From assembly GCA_937902275.1 (NCBI GenBank), contig CALFNW010000009.1:1-48253 (forward strand): a stretch of 48,253 bases of DNA. The letters are read 5' to 3'. Of this stretch, positions 39,610 through 48,253 are shown piece after piece; positions within the stretch are counted from its first letter, which is position 1, and the number at the start of each line of letters is the position of its first letter. A program made the position numbers and the translations under genes. Below the pieces are notes generated by a model that was given only the letters and a program-made list of their open reading frames with translations, was not told where the DNA came from and searched no databases. This DNA comes from UBA4717 sp002404395. Lineage in GTDB: Bacteria > Bacillota > Clostridia > Oscillospirales > CAG-272.

Positions 39610-41505
39610 ATGCAAAAGAAATACGGGTCAACTTCGCACATTATAACATTTGTGTTGCTTTTTTTATTGTTCGCGTCTGCGCTTTTGTGTAACGCGGGTG
39701 CGCTTGAAGATCGGGTATACACTGCTTCGACACCTGACGACGGTATTGAATTCAATATTCAGGCGGTCAGACGTATTGTCGGCGAAGAACTTAAGCCGGA
39801 AGTGCTTTCAAAGTCCGACGGTGTTCGTATCACTGACGGCATTGTATTCCGCTCCGATGATCCGGACATTGCAAGTGTTGACTCCGACGGCACGGTTACC
39901 GCGCGTTCGGAAGGCGACACGTATATCATCGCCGAAACGGCGGGCGGATCGACTGCAAGATGTCACATATACGTATTTGAAAAGGCGATCGCGCCGGTTG
40001 AGCTTATTCCGAAAGATATTGTAACTTCAAAATCGGATATCGTAATAAATTGCCTCGGCGATTCTATTACCACAATAGCTCCCGCGCCGGAATACGGCAT
40101 GAATTATCACGATTGGTTCGCCAGATGGTATCATGTGCTGAATAAGGACTACGGGATCGGCGGAGCTACGCTTACCTCAGCCGGCTATCAGCCGTTTGTG
40201 TACAGATATCAAAAAATGACCGATGACGCGGATATCGTTTTTGTCAAGGGCGGAACAAACGACTTTGCCAACACTTCGGCGCCGATCGGAGATTACAACA
40301 GCCGGGCACTTGATACTTATCGCGGGGCACTCAGAAACCTTATGGAGGGATTGATCGAGAAGTATCCCGATAAGCATATTGTGTTTTTATCTGTGATACG
40401 CCGCTGTGACGGCATAGACTATAAAAGCCAAAACTCTTCCGGCTCGGTTTTGGGCGATTTTGCGGCGGCAACCGAAGCGCTGGCACGCGAATACGGCATT
40501 GATTCGCTTGATATTTACAATCCTGGACAGCTTGATTTTACGGGAGCGAACGCTATAAAAGAACTTATGCCCGACAGGCTTCATCCGAGCGGGATCGGTC
40601 ACAAAATTCTTGCAAATTACATTATAGAGAAGCTTACCGAAAAGGGCGTGGTTTATGTCAACGATAAAGCGGAAAACGAGGAGGTCCGAATTACCGATTA
40701 CAAGCTTTACAAGGCGCACGATCTGATACGCGCCGCAAACGGAACGAAGCTCAAGGTTGATAATACGCTTCTCAGAGCTGACAACAGTGAGTATGTGCAT
40801 ATTCACGCCGGAGACTTTAACGAAAGCGTCGACAATACACAGGTGATATTTTCACTCGACCGACTCGGCAACGATTGGCTTCTCAAGGACTACCCTTTCG
40901 TGAAAGTCGGCTATAAGACAAACATTCCCATGACTAACACCTGGGAAGCGGTCGTTAAGCGAAACGGTAAATACAGCCGTCATTGGGGAATGAATATTGA
41001 GTTTGAAAAAGACGGCAAGCCGCATGATCTTGTATTGGATCTTCCGGCGCGCATGACCGGCGGAATGGAGAGCGGATACGGCAGTTTTGACGATATTGAC
41101 GAAGATTCGAGAGTGAATGAGTTTTGGTTTAAGCCTTGGGGCGGTCAGACATTGGCGGAGATGAAAGCTGACGAATATCTTGATATTGAATATATTGCAT
41201 TCTTTAAAACTGTAGCTGAAGCGAATGCATTTAAGTATTCGTTCGTCGGTGATATAAACGATGACGGTCTGGCGGATACGCGTGATGTGCTTGAAGCATT
41301 TCGTGCTGCCGCGGGCATGGGGAGATACAGCTCTGAATCGCTTGATTATATTTGCGATCTTGACGGGGATGAAAGGTTCACCGCAAGGGATGCGATCATC
41401 TTCGCACGCCATCTGGCAGCCTGGCGCGGCTACGAAAAACTTCCGATTTTTACAAATAAGACCGGCGCCGATCAGGATGTTTACCTGCCCTCGGATTCCG
41501 ATTGA
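39610..41505 (+). CDS. Secreted SGNH/GDSL esterase-like protein with Ig-like, beta-module and dockerin domains
   Basis: 631 residues. Signal peptide (about 1-30, HIITFVLLFLLFASALLCNAGA). Ig-like Big_2 domain (about 45-125: RSDDPDIASVDSDGTVTARSEGD). SGNH hydrolase (about 145-350) with LGDSITT (Ser), IVFVKGGTNDFAN (Asn) and LHPSGIGHKI (His). A beta-rich module (about 380-545) shared with the GH27 protein. Type I dockerin pair at about 547-610: GDINDDGLADTRDVLEAF and CDLDGDERFTARDAIIFA, with calcium-loop Asp/Asn residues. It probably removes acetyl or other ester groups from plant polysaccharide and attaches to a cohesin. ATG 39610 has GGAGG 5 nt upstream. Confidence 0.88.
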   Translation: MQKKYGSTSHIITFVLLFLLFASALLCNAGALEDRVYTASTPDDGIEFNIQAVRRIVGEELKPEVLSKSDGVRITDGIVFRSDDPDIASVDSDGTVTARSEGDTYIIAETAGGSTARCHIYVFEKAIAPVELIPKDIVTSKSDIVINCLGDSITTIAPAPEYGMNYHDWFARWYHVLNKDYGIGGATLTSAGYQPFVYRYQKMTDDADIVFVKGGTNDFANTSAPIGDYNSRALDTYRGALRNLMEGLIEKYPDKHIVFLSVIRRCDGIDYKSQNSSGSVLGDFAAATEALAREYGIDSLDIYNPGQLDFTGANAIKELMPDRLHPSGIGHKILANYIIEKLTEKGVVYVNDKAENEEVRITDYKLYKAHDLIRAANGTKLKVDNTLLRADNSEYVHIHAGDFNESVDNTQVIFSLDRLGNDWLLKDYPFVKVGYKTNIPMTNTWEAVVKRNGKYSRHWGMNIEFEKDGKPHDLVLDLPARMTGGMESGYGSFDDIDEDSRVNEFWFKPWGGQTLAEMKADEYLDIEYIAFFKTVAEANAFKYSFVGDINDDGLADTRDVLEAFRAAAGMGRYSSESLDYICDLDGDERFTARDAIIFARHLAAWRGYEKLPIFTNKTGADQDVYLPSDSD

Positions 41506-41540
41506 CAGCTGTTGAGTGCTTATAACCATTTTGCAAGATT

Positions 41541-41595
41541 CTTTTATTTGTCTAAAAATCTTTGGATTGACACTGTGCGGAGTACAATGTATAAT
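41541..41595 (+). promoter_or_regulatory. Promoter and upstream site of the GH27 gene (copy 2 of a duplicated region)
   Basis: TTGACA at 41567-41572 and TATAAT at 41590-41595, 17 bp apart. CTTTTATTTGTCTAAAAATC upstream and GCCGTGGAT, AAACGTCAATG and ACAATATTTTTA downstream align with copy 1 at 39455-39590, at the same spacing. The leader to the ATG is about 138 nt. Confidence 0.88.
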
Positions 41596-41739
41596 TATAA
41601 GTAAGCCGTGGATGTTGTTGCGGATTCCGTGTAAAACGTCAATGATGATACGGTAGCTATAGTACAATATTTTTACGTTTTTGTCAGAGCGGGCGTACAC
41701 AAGCGGTGCCGCGTCCGCCTTGACGGCAGAGGAGGGTTT

Positions 41740-44700
41740 ATGAAAAAATTCGGCGCGGTTTTACTTGCTTGTCTCATGACGGTGGGAATGTTTCCGATAA
41801 ACACTGTAGCTGTTGCAAATACGGAAACAACTGTCGGTACAGGCAAAGCGGAAACGGAGGAAATTACAGTGGAAAAACGTATGACACCGTTAATGGGTTG
41901 GTCATCATGGAATACTTTCGGCGGCAGCGTCACCGAAGCAAATATCAAATCACAGGTGGACGCATTGGTGCAAAAGCGGGATTCGCTCGGCGGAAAGTCG
42001 CTTAAAGATTACGGATACGAGTATATCAACATTGACGATTGCTGGATGAACGGACGCGATGAGACTACAGGCAGAGTCAATGTGAATCTTGATAAGTTCC
42101 CGAACGGAATGAAAGCTATTGCCGACTATGCTCATGAAAAAGGAGTTAAGGCAGGTCTGTACACCGATGCCGGAGACAATACCTGCGCGTCCGAAAGCGG
42201 AAAGCAACCATACGGCAGAGGTGTCGGTTTGTGGGGACATGATGAAGACATCTGGACTTACTTCTATGACGGAATCTATAAAGACGAGTATGCAAGGAAA
42301 AATCCGGAGGATCCGGGCGTTCAGGGCTGGGACTTCGATTTTATAAAGGTAGACTGGTGCGGCGGGCGCGATCATAAATTAAGTGCCGAGGAGCGCTATA
42401 CTGCTATTTATGATCAGATAACGGCGGTTGAAGCGGCGACCGGTAAAGACAAGATCTTCAACATATGCTGTTGGGGTTATAGCGGTCCGTGGATGCTGAG
42501 CGTCGGCGACTCATGGCGTATGGGCGGCGACCTTGACATGACCGGAAACAATTTCAAGACGGTAGTATCGACAATCAACGGAATGAAGTCGATCTCCTAT
42601 CTGACTATACCCGGACACGTTGCCGACCCTGATATGCTCATCGTCGGAAAGGGGCTTACCGCGGCGGAGGACCGCTCGCACTTCGGTTTGTGGTGTATGT
42701 TTTCCGCTCCCCTCGTTTTGGGCTCGGATCTGAGATATATTGAAAACCGCCCCGAAGCTTTAAAGCTTATCACAAACGAAGAGCTTATCGCGCTCGATCA
42801 GGATCCGGCGTGCCGTTCGGCTGCCTACATAAAGGATATCGGAAACGGTGTTCAGGTCTGGGTCAAGGAGCTCGGTGCAGACAAAAAACAAAAGGCGATC
42901 GCGCTTTTCAATTCAAGCGAAGAGCGTCAAAGCGTTACTTTTGACTTTTCGGATATCGGCATTGACGGCGAGGCGGAAATGCGCGAGCTCTTTGCGCACG
43001 AAGATCTCGGCGCCGCCGACAGTTACACAGTTGAACTTGATGTACACGACACTTCGATTATAAAGATCACACCCTGTGAAAACGAAGCGTCGGTCTCACT
43101 CGATTTTGACATTACAAGCGCGCCTGCGTCGGTCGCTCTTGACGGAGAATATCTCCTTACTGCCCTGTCCGGCGATTATTCGGTCACGGGAAGCAATAAC
43201 GAATATGTTTCATCGGTTTCATATAACGGAACCAAAAAAGGCATCAGGCTTTCCGGAAGCAATGCAGCGTTTGAAAAGTCGATCGTTTGCGGAGATTCTG
43301 CGAAGACCGTGTCGGTATACTTCGGTGCCGACAGCGGCAGGACCGTAACGGTCGAGGCAGCGCTCGGCGGCAGAAGCGTTAAAAAGTCGATAGTGTCGGA
43401 CGGCGGCACCAAATGCTTTACCGTGAAGGCATATTCGGACTCTGCCGACGAAAAGCTGACGGTGCGTGTGCTCGGAGACGAATTTTACGTTGATGCGCTT
43501 GCGATAAAGGATATCGCCTCGGGAAGCGCGGCAAATGTCGGATTTGCGGATAAAGCGGCAAATCTTACAAATCTCGGCGCAGTCGGCAATATCGATTGGT
43601 ATTGGTACGGTATGATCAACGGTACGCGCGGAGTTTCAAAGCTCGGAAAAAATATTCTTAAGCTTTCCGCAAACGGCGGCGAGAAACTCGGCAGTATAAA
43701 CGGACAGCAATATACTTGGAGCGGCGGCACAAGCACAGTTTCCGCTGAGGGTATTTCCTCTACGATCTCTTTGTACGGAGAGGGTGCTTATTATGATATT
43801 ACCTTCCCGATCGCAACGCTTGAAAGAGAGCTCGGAATATATCTGAGCACGCTTGACGCCGATGTTGAGGTCGAGACCTTTATTGCCGGAAAGAGTGTGA
43901 ATACGCAGACTCTTACCGGCGGCGAAAATATAAAGCTTTCAAAATGCTTCTCGGCAGCGGTCGTTGCCGACGCCGATGCGACGGTGAGAGTGCGCGTGAA
44001 GCTTGCAAAAGCATATACGACAAAGGCGGCGCTGTCGGTTGAAGCGGTGACGCTCAGATCGGCAGACGAGACGTATACACATTCTTCACTCGGTTTCGAC
44101 GTCGAAGCCGAAAACTCATCGGCATATACCGACCGTGTGGTATTCGGAACAGCTTCGGGCAGTTCAAACGGTAAGCTTTCCGGATATATGCTCGGCGAGG
44201 GAAGCACCGTAACGTCGGAAACGGACGGAGACTCAATAAACTCCTACGGCGACTATTTTGAGTTTAAGCTCCCGACAAGCGGCAAAGCGGTACGCGCGGA
44301 TATCGAATTTGATATTCTTCATGCTTCCGCGGAGATCAGTCTTGACGGAAAAGAGGTTGCCAAAGCAGCTGACGTGGTTGACGGAAAGAGCGGAGTGTAT
44401 TCGGTATGGTACGAAAATTCTGCGCCGACGGTCAGAATTACATTGAACGGAAGAGGCAAGAATGACGGCAAGCTGATGCTTAAGGCAATATCCCTTTCGG
44501 AAACCGGATATATTTCGGATTATCCGACGCTTACCGAAAAAGACGGCGCTCTTACCGCAACGCTTGAAGCGATGAGCAGTGCAAGCGAAGAATTGAGCCT
44601 TAAGATCGAAATATATAACGGAACCGTGCTTGCGGCGACCGAATCGGCAACTGCTGCGGTCGGAAAGACTCTCACGACTCTTTCAAAGACCTTTACTCTT

Positions 44701-47700
44701 CCCGCAGGTATGACGAGCGGCACTGTAAAAATATATGCCGTAAACTCAAAGGGCGAGCGCATTGGCAGAGTCTCCGCGTTTGCGTATCCGCTCGGCGAAA
44801 AAGTAATATATGCCGACGAAACCAAGCGTATCGGCGGAGTCACGGCTAAATACTATGTTGAAAAGAAGAACGCGGTATTGCTTGACGTCAGAAGCGCCGA
44901 GGAGTACGAGGCAGGTCATCTTGAGGGCGCGATAAATATCGAATACACCGATATTATCGGAAACGCAAAGCTTCCGTCTGACAAAGATACATATATAATC
45001 GCGTACTGTTCGGCAGGAAAGCGTAGCGCACAGGCGACCATAACGCTTGCGGCGCTCGGTTATACAAATGTTTACAACCTCGGTAAAATGACGTATTATG
45101 AATCCTCTCCTGCGGTTTCGATCACTTCGGCGACCAAACAGACCTGGGATGAGGGCGATCTGATAACCGCTGCGGTTACGGGCGCGTCCGAATTTGACGT
45201 AATGAGCGTATACTATTCCTTCGGCGCAGATTCGACTTTGGCCGATTCCGAGCTTTATATTAACGGAATATATCTTGGCTTTGAGGGACAGTCGGAGCTG
45301 ACGGTGAAGGCATACCTTGTGCTTGAAGAAAGCAAGGAAGTAGTTGCGGAAACGTCGGAAACATATACGATGTCCCTGCCGGTTTCGGTCGTGGACGACG
45401 TTGACATATATGCGTCCGATCTTGCAAGCTTTAAAGGCGCCGGTTGGACTAAGTATATCAAAAAGGACATGACAGTCAACGGAACCACCCCTATCACGGT
45501 AGGCGGCAGCTCCTTTGACAAGGGCTTCAGCCTTAACGCGGTCGATACAATAGGAAAGTCTAATGTTACTTTTGACATTCCAAAGGGCTGTGAATACTTT
45601 GCGGCGGTAGCCGGCCATGAGCAGACCTCCAAAACCGGTGTGTCGGCAACGGTCGCGCACGTACTTATCGACGGCACGCTTGCGGCAAGTTCTCCCGAGC
45701 TTAAGTTCGGAGATAAGCACGTATTCAAGGTGAAGATACCCGACGGCGCAAAGCAGATTCAGGTCTGGGCGGAAACGAAAAATGACGATACGAATCATTT
45801 TGCCTTTGCGGGTGCCGGATTTATATATGCGCAGCTTGAGGGTATGCAGACTCCCGATACCTATTTGTCGGACCTTGAGCTGACTCACGGCGGCTTCTTG
45901 GGCGGAAGCACCAAACTTGACAAACCGTATGCAGGCTCCGGTAATATCAAAATCGGCGGCAGAGAATACAGTAAGGGAATCGGCGCGAATGCGTATGACG
46001 GAAGCTACACTGATGTAGCCGACAAAAGTCCGATCTCGGTTGAAGTGACTATTCCCGAAAACTCGCTTAACTTTGTAGCGGTCGCCGGACATACTCTGAA
46101 TGAGGGAGACGACTATTTTGGACTGAGTGCAAAGGCGACGGTCAGAGTATATATAGACGGCGTGCTCGTACACTCCACCGGAGAGCTTACGGGTGCGGAT
46201 TACGAGGTAATAAATGTTTCGATACCGACCGGCGCGCAGAAACTGAAGCTTGAGTTCTACGGTGCGCCTGCGGGAAACCATGTCGGACTCGGAGACGCCG
46301 GATTCGTGCTTTTCCGCAAAAAGAGTTCCGCACTCTTTACTGCTGAGAACACCACTCCGGACGGCAGAGGCGGACTTTCCGCCGTCAAGGTTGCCGCAAG
46401 CGAAAATGAAGATACGGCGTTTATCAGATTCAAATCTTCAAACAGCGCGACGACGGACGGAACCCGTGCTTATCTGTTCTTTGATCAGAGCACGTTTGAG
46501 AGCGGATTTTCACTTCAAAAGCATAAGTTTATGAAGATATGTTACCGCTCAAACATCGGCAGAACCGAATATGAGCTGACTCCGTACGTAAATCATGACA
46601 ACAATTCTTACAGGCTTTGGTACGGCACGTCCGAAGTCAGATACGACGGCAGATGGAATACCGCTATATACGATCTCTCGGCACTGCCGTGGAACGGCGG
46701 CGAAGGCGTTGACAGCGGACTCAGTGCCGCGCAGTACTTTGAAAAGTATTTTGACGGTACAGTAGCAAGCCTTTGCATCAAGCCGTATGCCGCGAACAAC
46801 GTCGGAATGAACGGAACCGACTATTTTGATGTGAAATACGTGGCGTTCTTTGATTCGGCAAAGGCGGCGAACGAATTTGTTTATCCGACGCCTGTCGAAA
46901 CCACAACTGTAGAATATTATTTTGACGGCAAACTGATGGCGACCGAAACGGTCGCCATTGGATCAAAATTAAGCTTTTCCGGGATCGATATTCCGAAAAA
47001 GGCGGGCTATACTTTCGGCAGCTTTAAAAATTCTGCCGGCGCGGAGGTCAGGGAAGGCACGGTAATAAGCGGTCCGCTTAAGCTGTACGGAAGCTATGTC
47101 AGACCGTCGGCGATCTATGATGTTACAAACTTTCCCGAATACTCCGGAGATACGCAAGGCGCTCGTCATTTTACCGCAGCACGTGATAACAGTGTACCCA
47201 AGTCTCCGTTTCTGAGATTTGAAGAAAATGTTGATGCGGGCGCTGACGGCTTTCCTTCTACCGACCCGTCACGTGTGTATACAATTCTTGATGATCCTCA
47301 GGATTACACGCTTGGTGAAAGCCCCTATATGCTTGTGGAATACCGCACGAACATAAATAATTCGAGCAACGTCGGAATTGATATAACCTTGCCGAGAGGC
47401 GCGGACGGGAACTACCGTCTTTTCGGCGCTAAGCTTCCGATAGATTCCGAGCATAGCGGAGAATGGAGAAGCTATATAATTAATTTGTCCGCAGACGGAG
47501 TATTTAATACCGATCAGAACGGGCTTGTTGCAAAAGACGGACTTACGTACAAAACCGTACTTGACGGCAAAAAAATTACGAAACTTGAATTCCGTCCGCA
47601 CGGTGGTGCAGGTACTAAAATTTTTGACGGCGACTATTTTGACATTAAGTATATCGGATTTTTCAAAAGCTATGCGGAAGCCGAGGCTTATCTTTGGGCG

Positions 47701-48253
47701 CCGTGTAATCTTGACACCACATCGCTCACGCTCACCGCGTGCGGCGGCGGAAGCGCGACGGTAGGCGAAACGAACATAGCTTCGGACAGTTCCGAAACCT
47801 TTGATGAGCTGAAAGGCACGACTCTGACCCTTACGGCGGTACCGGCAGTCGGCTATCAGATTGACGGCTGGTATAACGTAACAAACGGACAGAACATATT
47901 GCTTTCGCGCGAGCTTACGTATACTTATACCTTTGAATCGGATACCGAGCTTGAAGTCCGCTTCTATGATGAAGCGGTAAGCATCCTCCAAAAGCTTGTG
48001 GTAAATTCGGATGAACACAATGTCGGTTATGTCACCATAGACGGACTTGAGGCGGTAGGCGACGGCGGATATTACAGCTCACGTAAGACGGTCGAGCTTA
48101 AAGCCTTTGTAAAAGACGATCATCAGAGCGAATACTATCCGGCATATTGGATGCGTAAATCGGATCATGTGGCATTCATGGGAGTCGGAGACACACTTGA
48201 AGCATATCCGCTCGGAAATCAGATCTGCTATGAACCGGTATACGGAAAAATTT
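41740..48253 (+). CDS. Giant secreted multidomain GH27 alpha-galactosidase-type protein (3' end outside window)
   Basis: An uninterrupted frame of at least 2,171 codons runs off the window. Order: signal peptide (1-25); GH27 catalytic domain (about 48-445) with MGWSSWNTFGG, INIDDCWM, nucleophile Asp205 in FIKVDWCGG and acid/base Asp264 in WRMGGDLDM; several beta-sandwich regions (445-1020); a rhodanese domain (about 1028-1120) with Cys1090 in YCSAGKRSAQ; two NPCBM-type carbohydrate-binding domains (about 1217-1366 and 1370-1525); an uncharacterised module (1535-1717); a Listeria-Bacteroides-type repeat (1721-1788); a second module copy (1790-1987); a Flg_new_2-like repeat (1989-2071); further sequence. 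GAGGAGGG lies 5 nt before the ATG. It should act at the cell surface on galactose side chains; no anchor is visible yet. Confidence 0.92.
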   Translation, partial: MKKFGAVLLACLMTVGMFPINTVAVANTETTVGTGKAETEEITVEKRMTPLMGWSSWNTFGGSVTEANIKSQVDALVQKRDSLGGKSLKDYGYEYINIDDCWMNGRDETTGRVNVNLDKFPNGMKAIADYAHEKGVKAGLYTDAGDNTCASESGKQPYGRGVGLWGHDEDIWTYFYDGIYKDEYARKNPEDPGVQGWDFDFIKVDWCGGRDHKLSAEERYTAIYDQITAVEAATGKDKIFNICCWGYSGPWMLSVGDSWRMGGDLDMTGNNFKTVVSTINGMKSISYLTIPGHVADPDMLIVGKGLTAAEDRSHFGLWCMFSAPLVLGSDLRYIENRPEALKLITNEELIALDQDPACRSAAYIKDIGNGVQVWVKELGADKKQKAIALFNSSEERQSVTFDFSDIGIDGEAEMRELFAHEDLGAADSYTVELDVHDTSIIKITPCENEASVSLDFDITSAPASVALDGEYLLTALSGDYSVTGSNNEYVSSVSYNGTKKGIRLSGSNAAFEKSIVCGDSAKTVSVYFGADSGRTVTVEAALGGRSVKKSIVSDGGTKCFTVKAYSDSADEKLTVRVLGDEFYVDALAIKDIASGSAANVGFADKAANLTNLGAVGNIDWYWYGMINGTRGVSKLGKNILKLSANGGEKLGSINGQQYTWSGGTSTVSAEGISSTISLYGEGAYYDITFPIATLERELGIYLSTLDADVEVETFIAGKSVNTQTLTGGENIKLSKCFSAAVVADADATVRVRVKLAKAYTTKAALSVEAVTLRSADETYTHSSLGFDVEAENSSAYTDRVVFGTASGSSNGKLSGYMLGEGSTVTSETDGDSINSYGDYFEFKLPTSGKAVRADIEFDILHASAEISLDGKEVAKAADVVDGKSGVYSVWYENSAPTVRITLNGRGKNDGKLMLKAISLSETGYISDYPTLTEKDGALTATLEAMSSASEELSLKIEIYNGTVLAATESATAAVGKTLTTLSKTFTLPAGMTSGTVKIYAVNSKGERIGRVSAFAYPLGEKVIYADETKRIGGVTAKYYVEKKNAVLLDVRSAEEYEAGHLEGAINIEYTDIIGNAKLPSDKDTYIIAYCSAGKRSAQATITLAALGYTNVYNLGKMTYYESSPAVSITSATKQTWDEGDLITAAVTGASEFDVMSVYYSFGADSTLADSELYINGIYLGFEGQSELTVKAYLVLEESKEVVAETSETYTMSLPVSVVDDVDIYASDLASFKGAGWTKYIKKDMTVNGTTPITVGGSSFDKGFSLNAVDTIGKSNVTFDIPKGCEYFAAVAGHEQTSKTGVSATVAHVLIDGTLAASSPELKFGDKHVFKVKIPDGAKQIQVWAETKNDDTNHFAFAGAGFIYAQLEGMQTPDTYLSDLELTHGGFLGGSTKLDKPYAGSGNIKIGGREYSKGIGANAYDGSYTDVADKSPISVEVTIPENSLNFVAVAGHTLNEGDDYFGLSAKATVRVYIDGVLVHSTGELTGADYEVINVSIPTGAQKLKLEFYGAPAGNHVGLGDAGFVLFRKKSSALFTAENTTPDGRGGLSAVKVAASENEDTAFIRFKSSNSATTDGTRAYLFFDQSTFESGFSLQKHKFMKICYRSNIGRTEYELTPYVNHDNNSYRLWYGTSEVRYDGRWNTAIYDLSALPWNGGEGVDSGLSAAQYFEKYFDGTVASLCIKPYAANNVGMNGTDYFDVKYVAFFDSAKAANEFVYPTPVETTTVEYYFDGKLMATETVAIGSKLSFSGIDIPKKAGYTFGSFKNSAGAEVREGTVISGPLKLYGSYVRPSAIYDVTNFPEYSGDTQGARHFTAARDNSVPKSPFLRFEENVDAGADGFPSTDPSRVYTILDDPQDYTLGESPYMLVEYRTNINNSSNVGIDITLPRGADGNYRLFGAKLPIDSEHSGEWRSYIINLSADGVFNTDQNGLVAKDGLTYKTVLDGKKITKLEFRPHGGAGTKIFDGDYFDIKYIGFFKSYAEAEAYLWAPCNLDTTSLTLTACGGGSATVGETNIASDSSETFDELKGTTLTLTAVPAVGYQIDGWYNVTNGQNILLSRELTYTYTFESDTELEVRFYDEAVSILQKLVVNSDEHNVGYVTIDGLEAVGDGGYYSSRKTVELKAFVKDDHQSEYYPAYWMRKSDHVAFMGVGDTLEAYPLGNQICYEPVYGKI

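Noticed and set aside
41707..41730. Possible eighth hairpin element before the GH27 start
   Set aside because: TGCCG/CGGCA pair only across a 12-nt loop and lack the compact 3-5 nt loop of the others.
44746..46281. Open frame of 511 codons on the minus strand
   Set aside because: It lies wholly inside the GH27 coding frame, is Arg/Cys/Tyr-rich without domains, and has no ribosome site; it is a codon-bias shadow.

Overview
The window reads as chromosome from a Gram-positive, clostridial-type Bacillota, probably an uncultured gut or rumen plant-fibre degrader. This rests on many near-consensus SigA promoters with exact 17-bp spacers, a Firmicute-type LexA box, uvrBA, rpsF-ssb-rpsR, ymdB and mazF genes, a probable pyrophosphate-dependent phosphofructokinase, tRNAs with encoded CCA, dockerin repeats, and large secreted multidomain glycosidases. 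No phage, insertion sequence, CRISPR array or rRNA was recognised.

Layout. 1-5.15 kb: SOS-controlled uvrB-uvrA. 5.2-8.9 kb (minus): two membrane proteins, a TetR regulator and a class I aminotransferase with a structured leader. 8.9-11.6 kb (minus): a membrane-anchored DUF5722-like surface protein with its own promoter. 11.7-15.4 kb (minus): an operon of cytosolic GH36 alpha-galactosidase, pyridoxal-kinase-like protein and flavin reductase-like protein. 15.6-18.6 kb: a short transmembrane protein, a small site-2-type protease, an unknown sensor-like protein and a convergent methyltransferase. 18.8-20.2 kb: rpsF-ssb-rpsR behind a leader that can mask the rpsF Shine-Dalgarno. 20.2-24.9 kb: SGNH hydrolase, membrane protein, gap with a Rex-like operator, TetR, polysaccharide deacetylase. 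24.9-25.2 kb: tRNA-Asp and tRNA-Thr. 25.4-32.1 kb (minus): EamA transporter, two paralogous Gfo/Idh/MocA oxidoreductases, a sugar isomerase-like protein, an AraC regulator and icd. 32.2-36.4 kb: mazF without a recognisable antitoxin, ymdB, then DUF3006, PPi-type PFK and a beta-propeller glycosidase. 36.5-48.25 kb: secreted polysaccharide enzymes (GH26-like, SGNH with dockerin, and a GH27 protein of more than 2,170 residues that runs off the window) around an AraC regulator.

Function. The carbohydrate genes fit galactomannan use: a GH26-like hydrolase, a secreted GH27 and a cytosolic GH36 alpha-galactosidase, esterase/deacetylase-type enzymes, and sugar oxidoreductases and an isomerase feeding PPi-PFK and GAPDH. 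This is inference from family content.

Most unusual signals: (i) a short GC-rich hairpin, whose transcript can also be read as a peptide like M-(S/G)-R-L-R-R-H-G, immediately before the start codons of seven unrelated genes; (ii) a rhodanese domain with an intact Cys loop inside the giant secreted GH27 protein; (iii) a duplicated promoter/5'-leader before the dockerin esterase and the GH27 gene, next to a divergent AraC gene; (iv) an uncharacterised beta-rich module in three copies across those two proteins.
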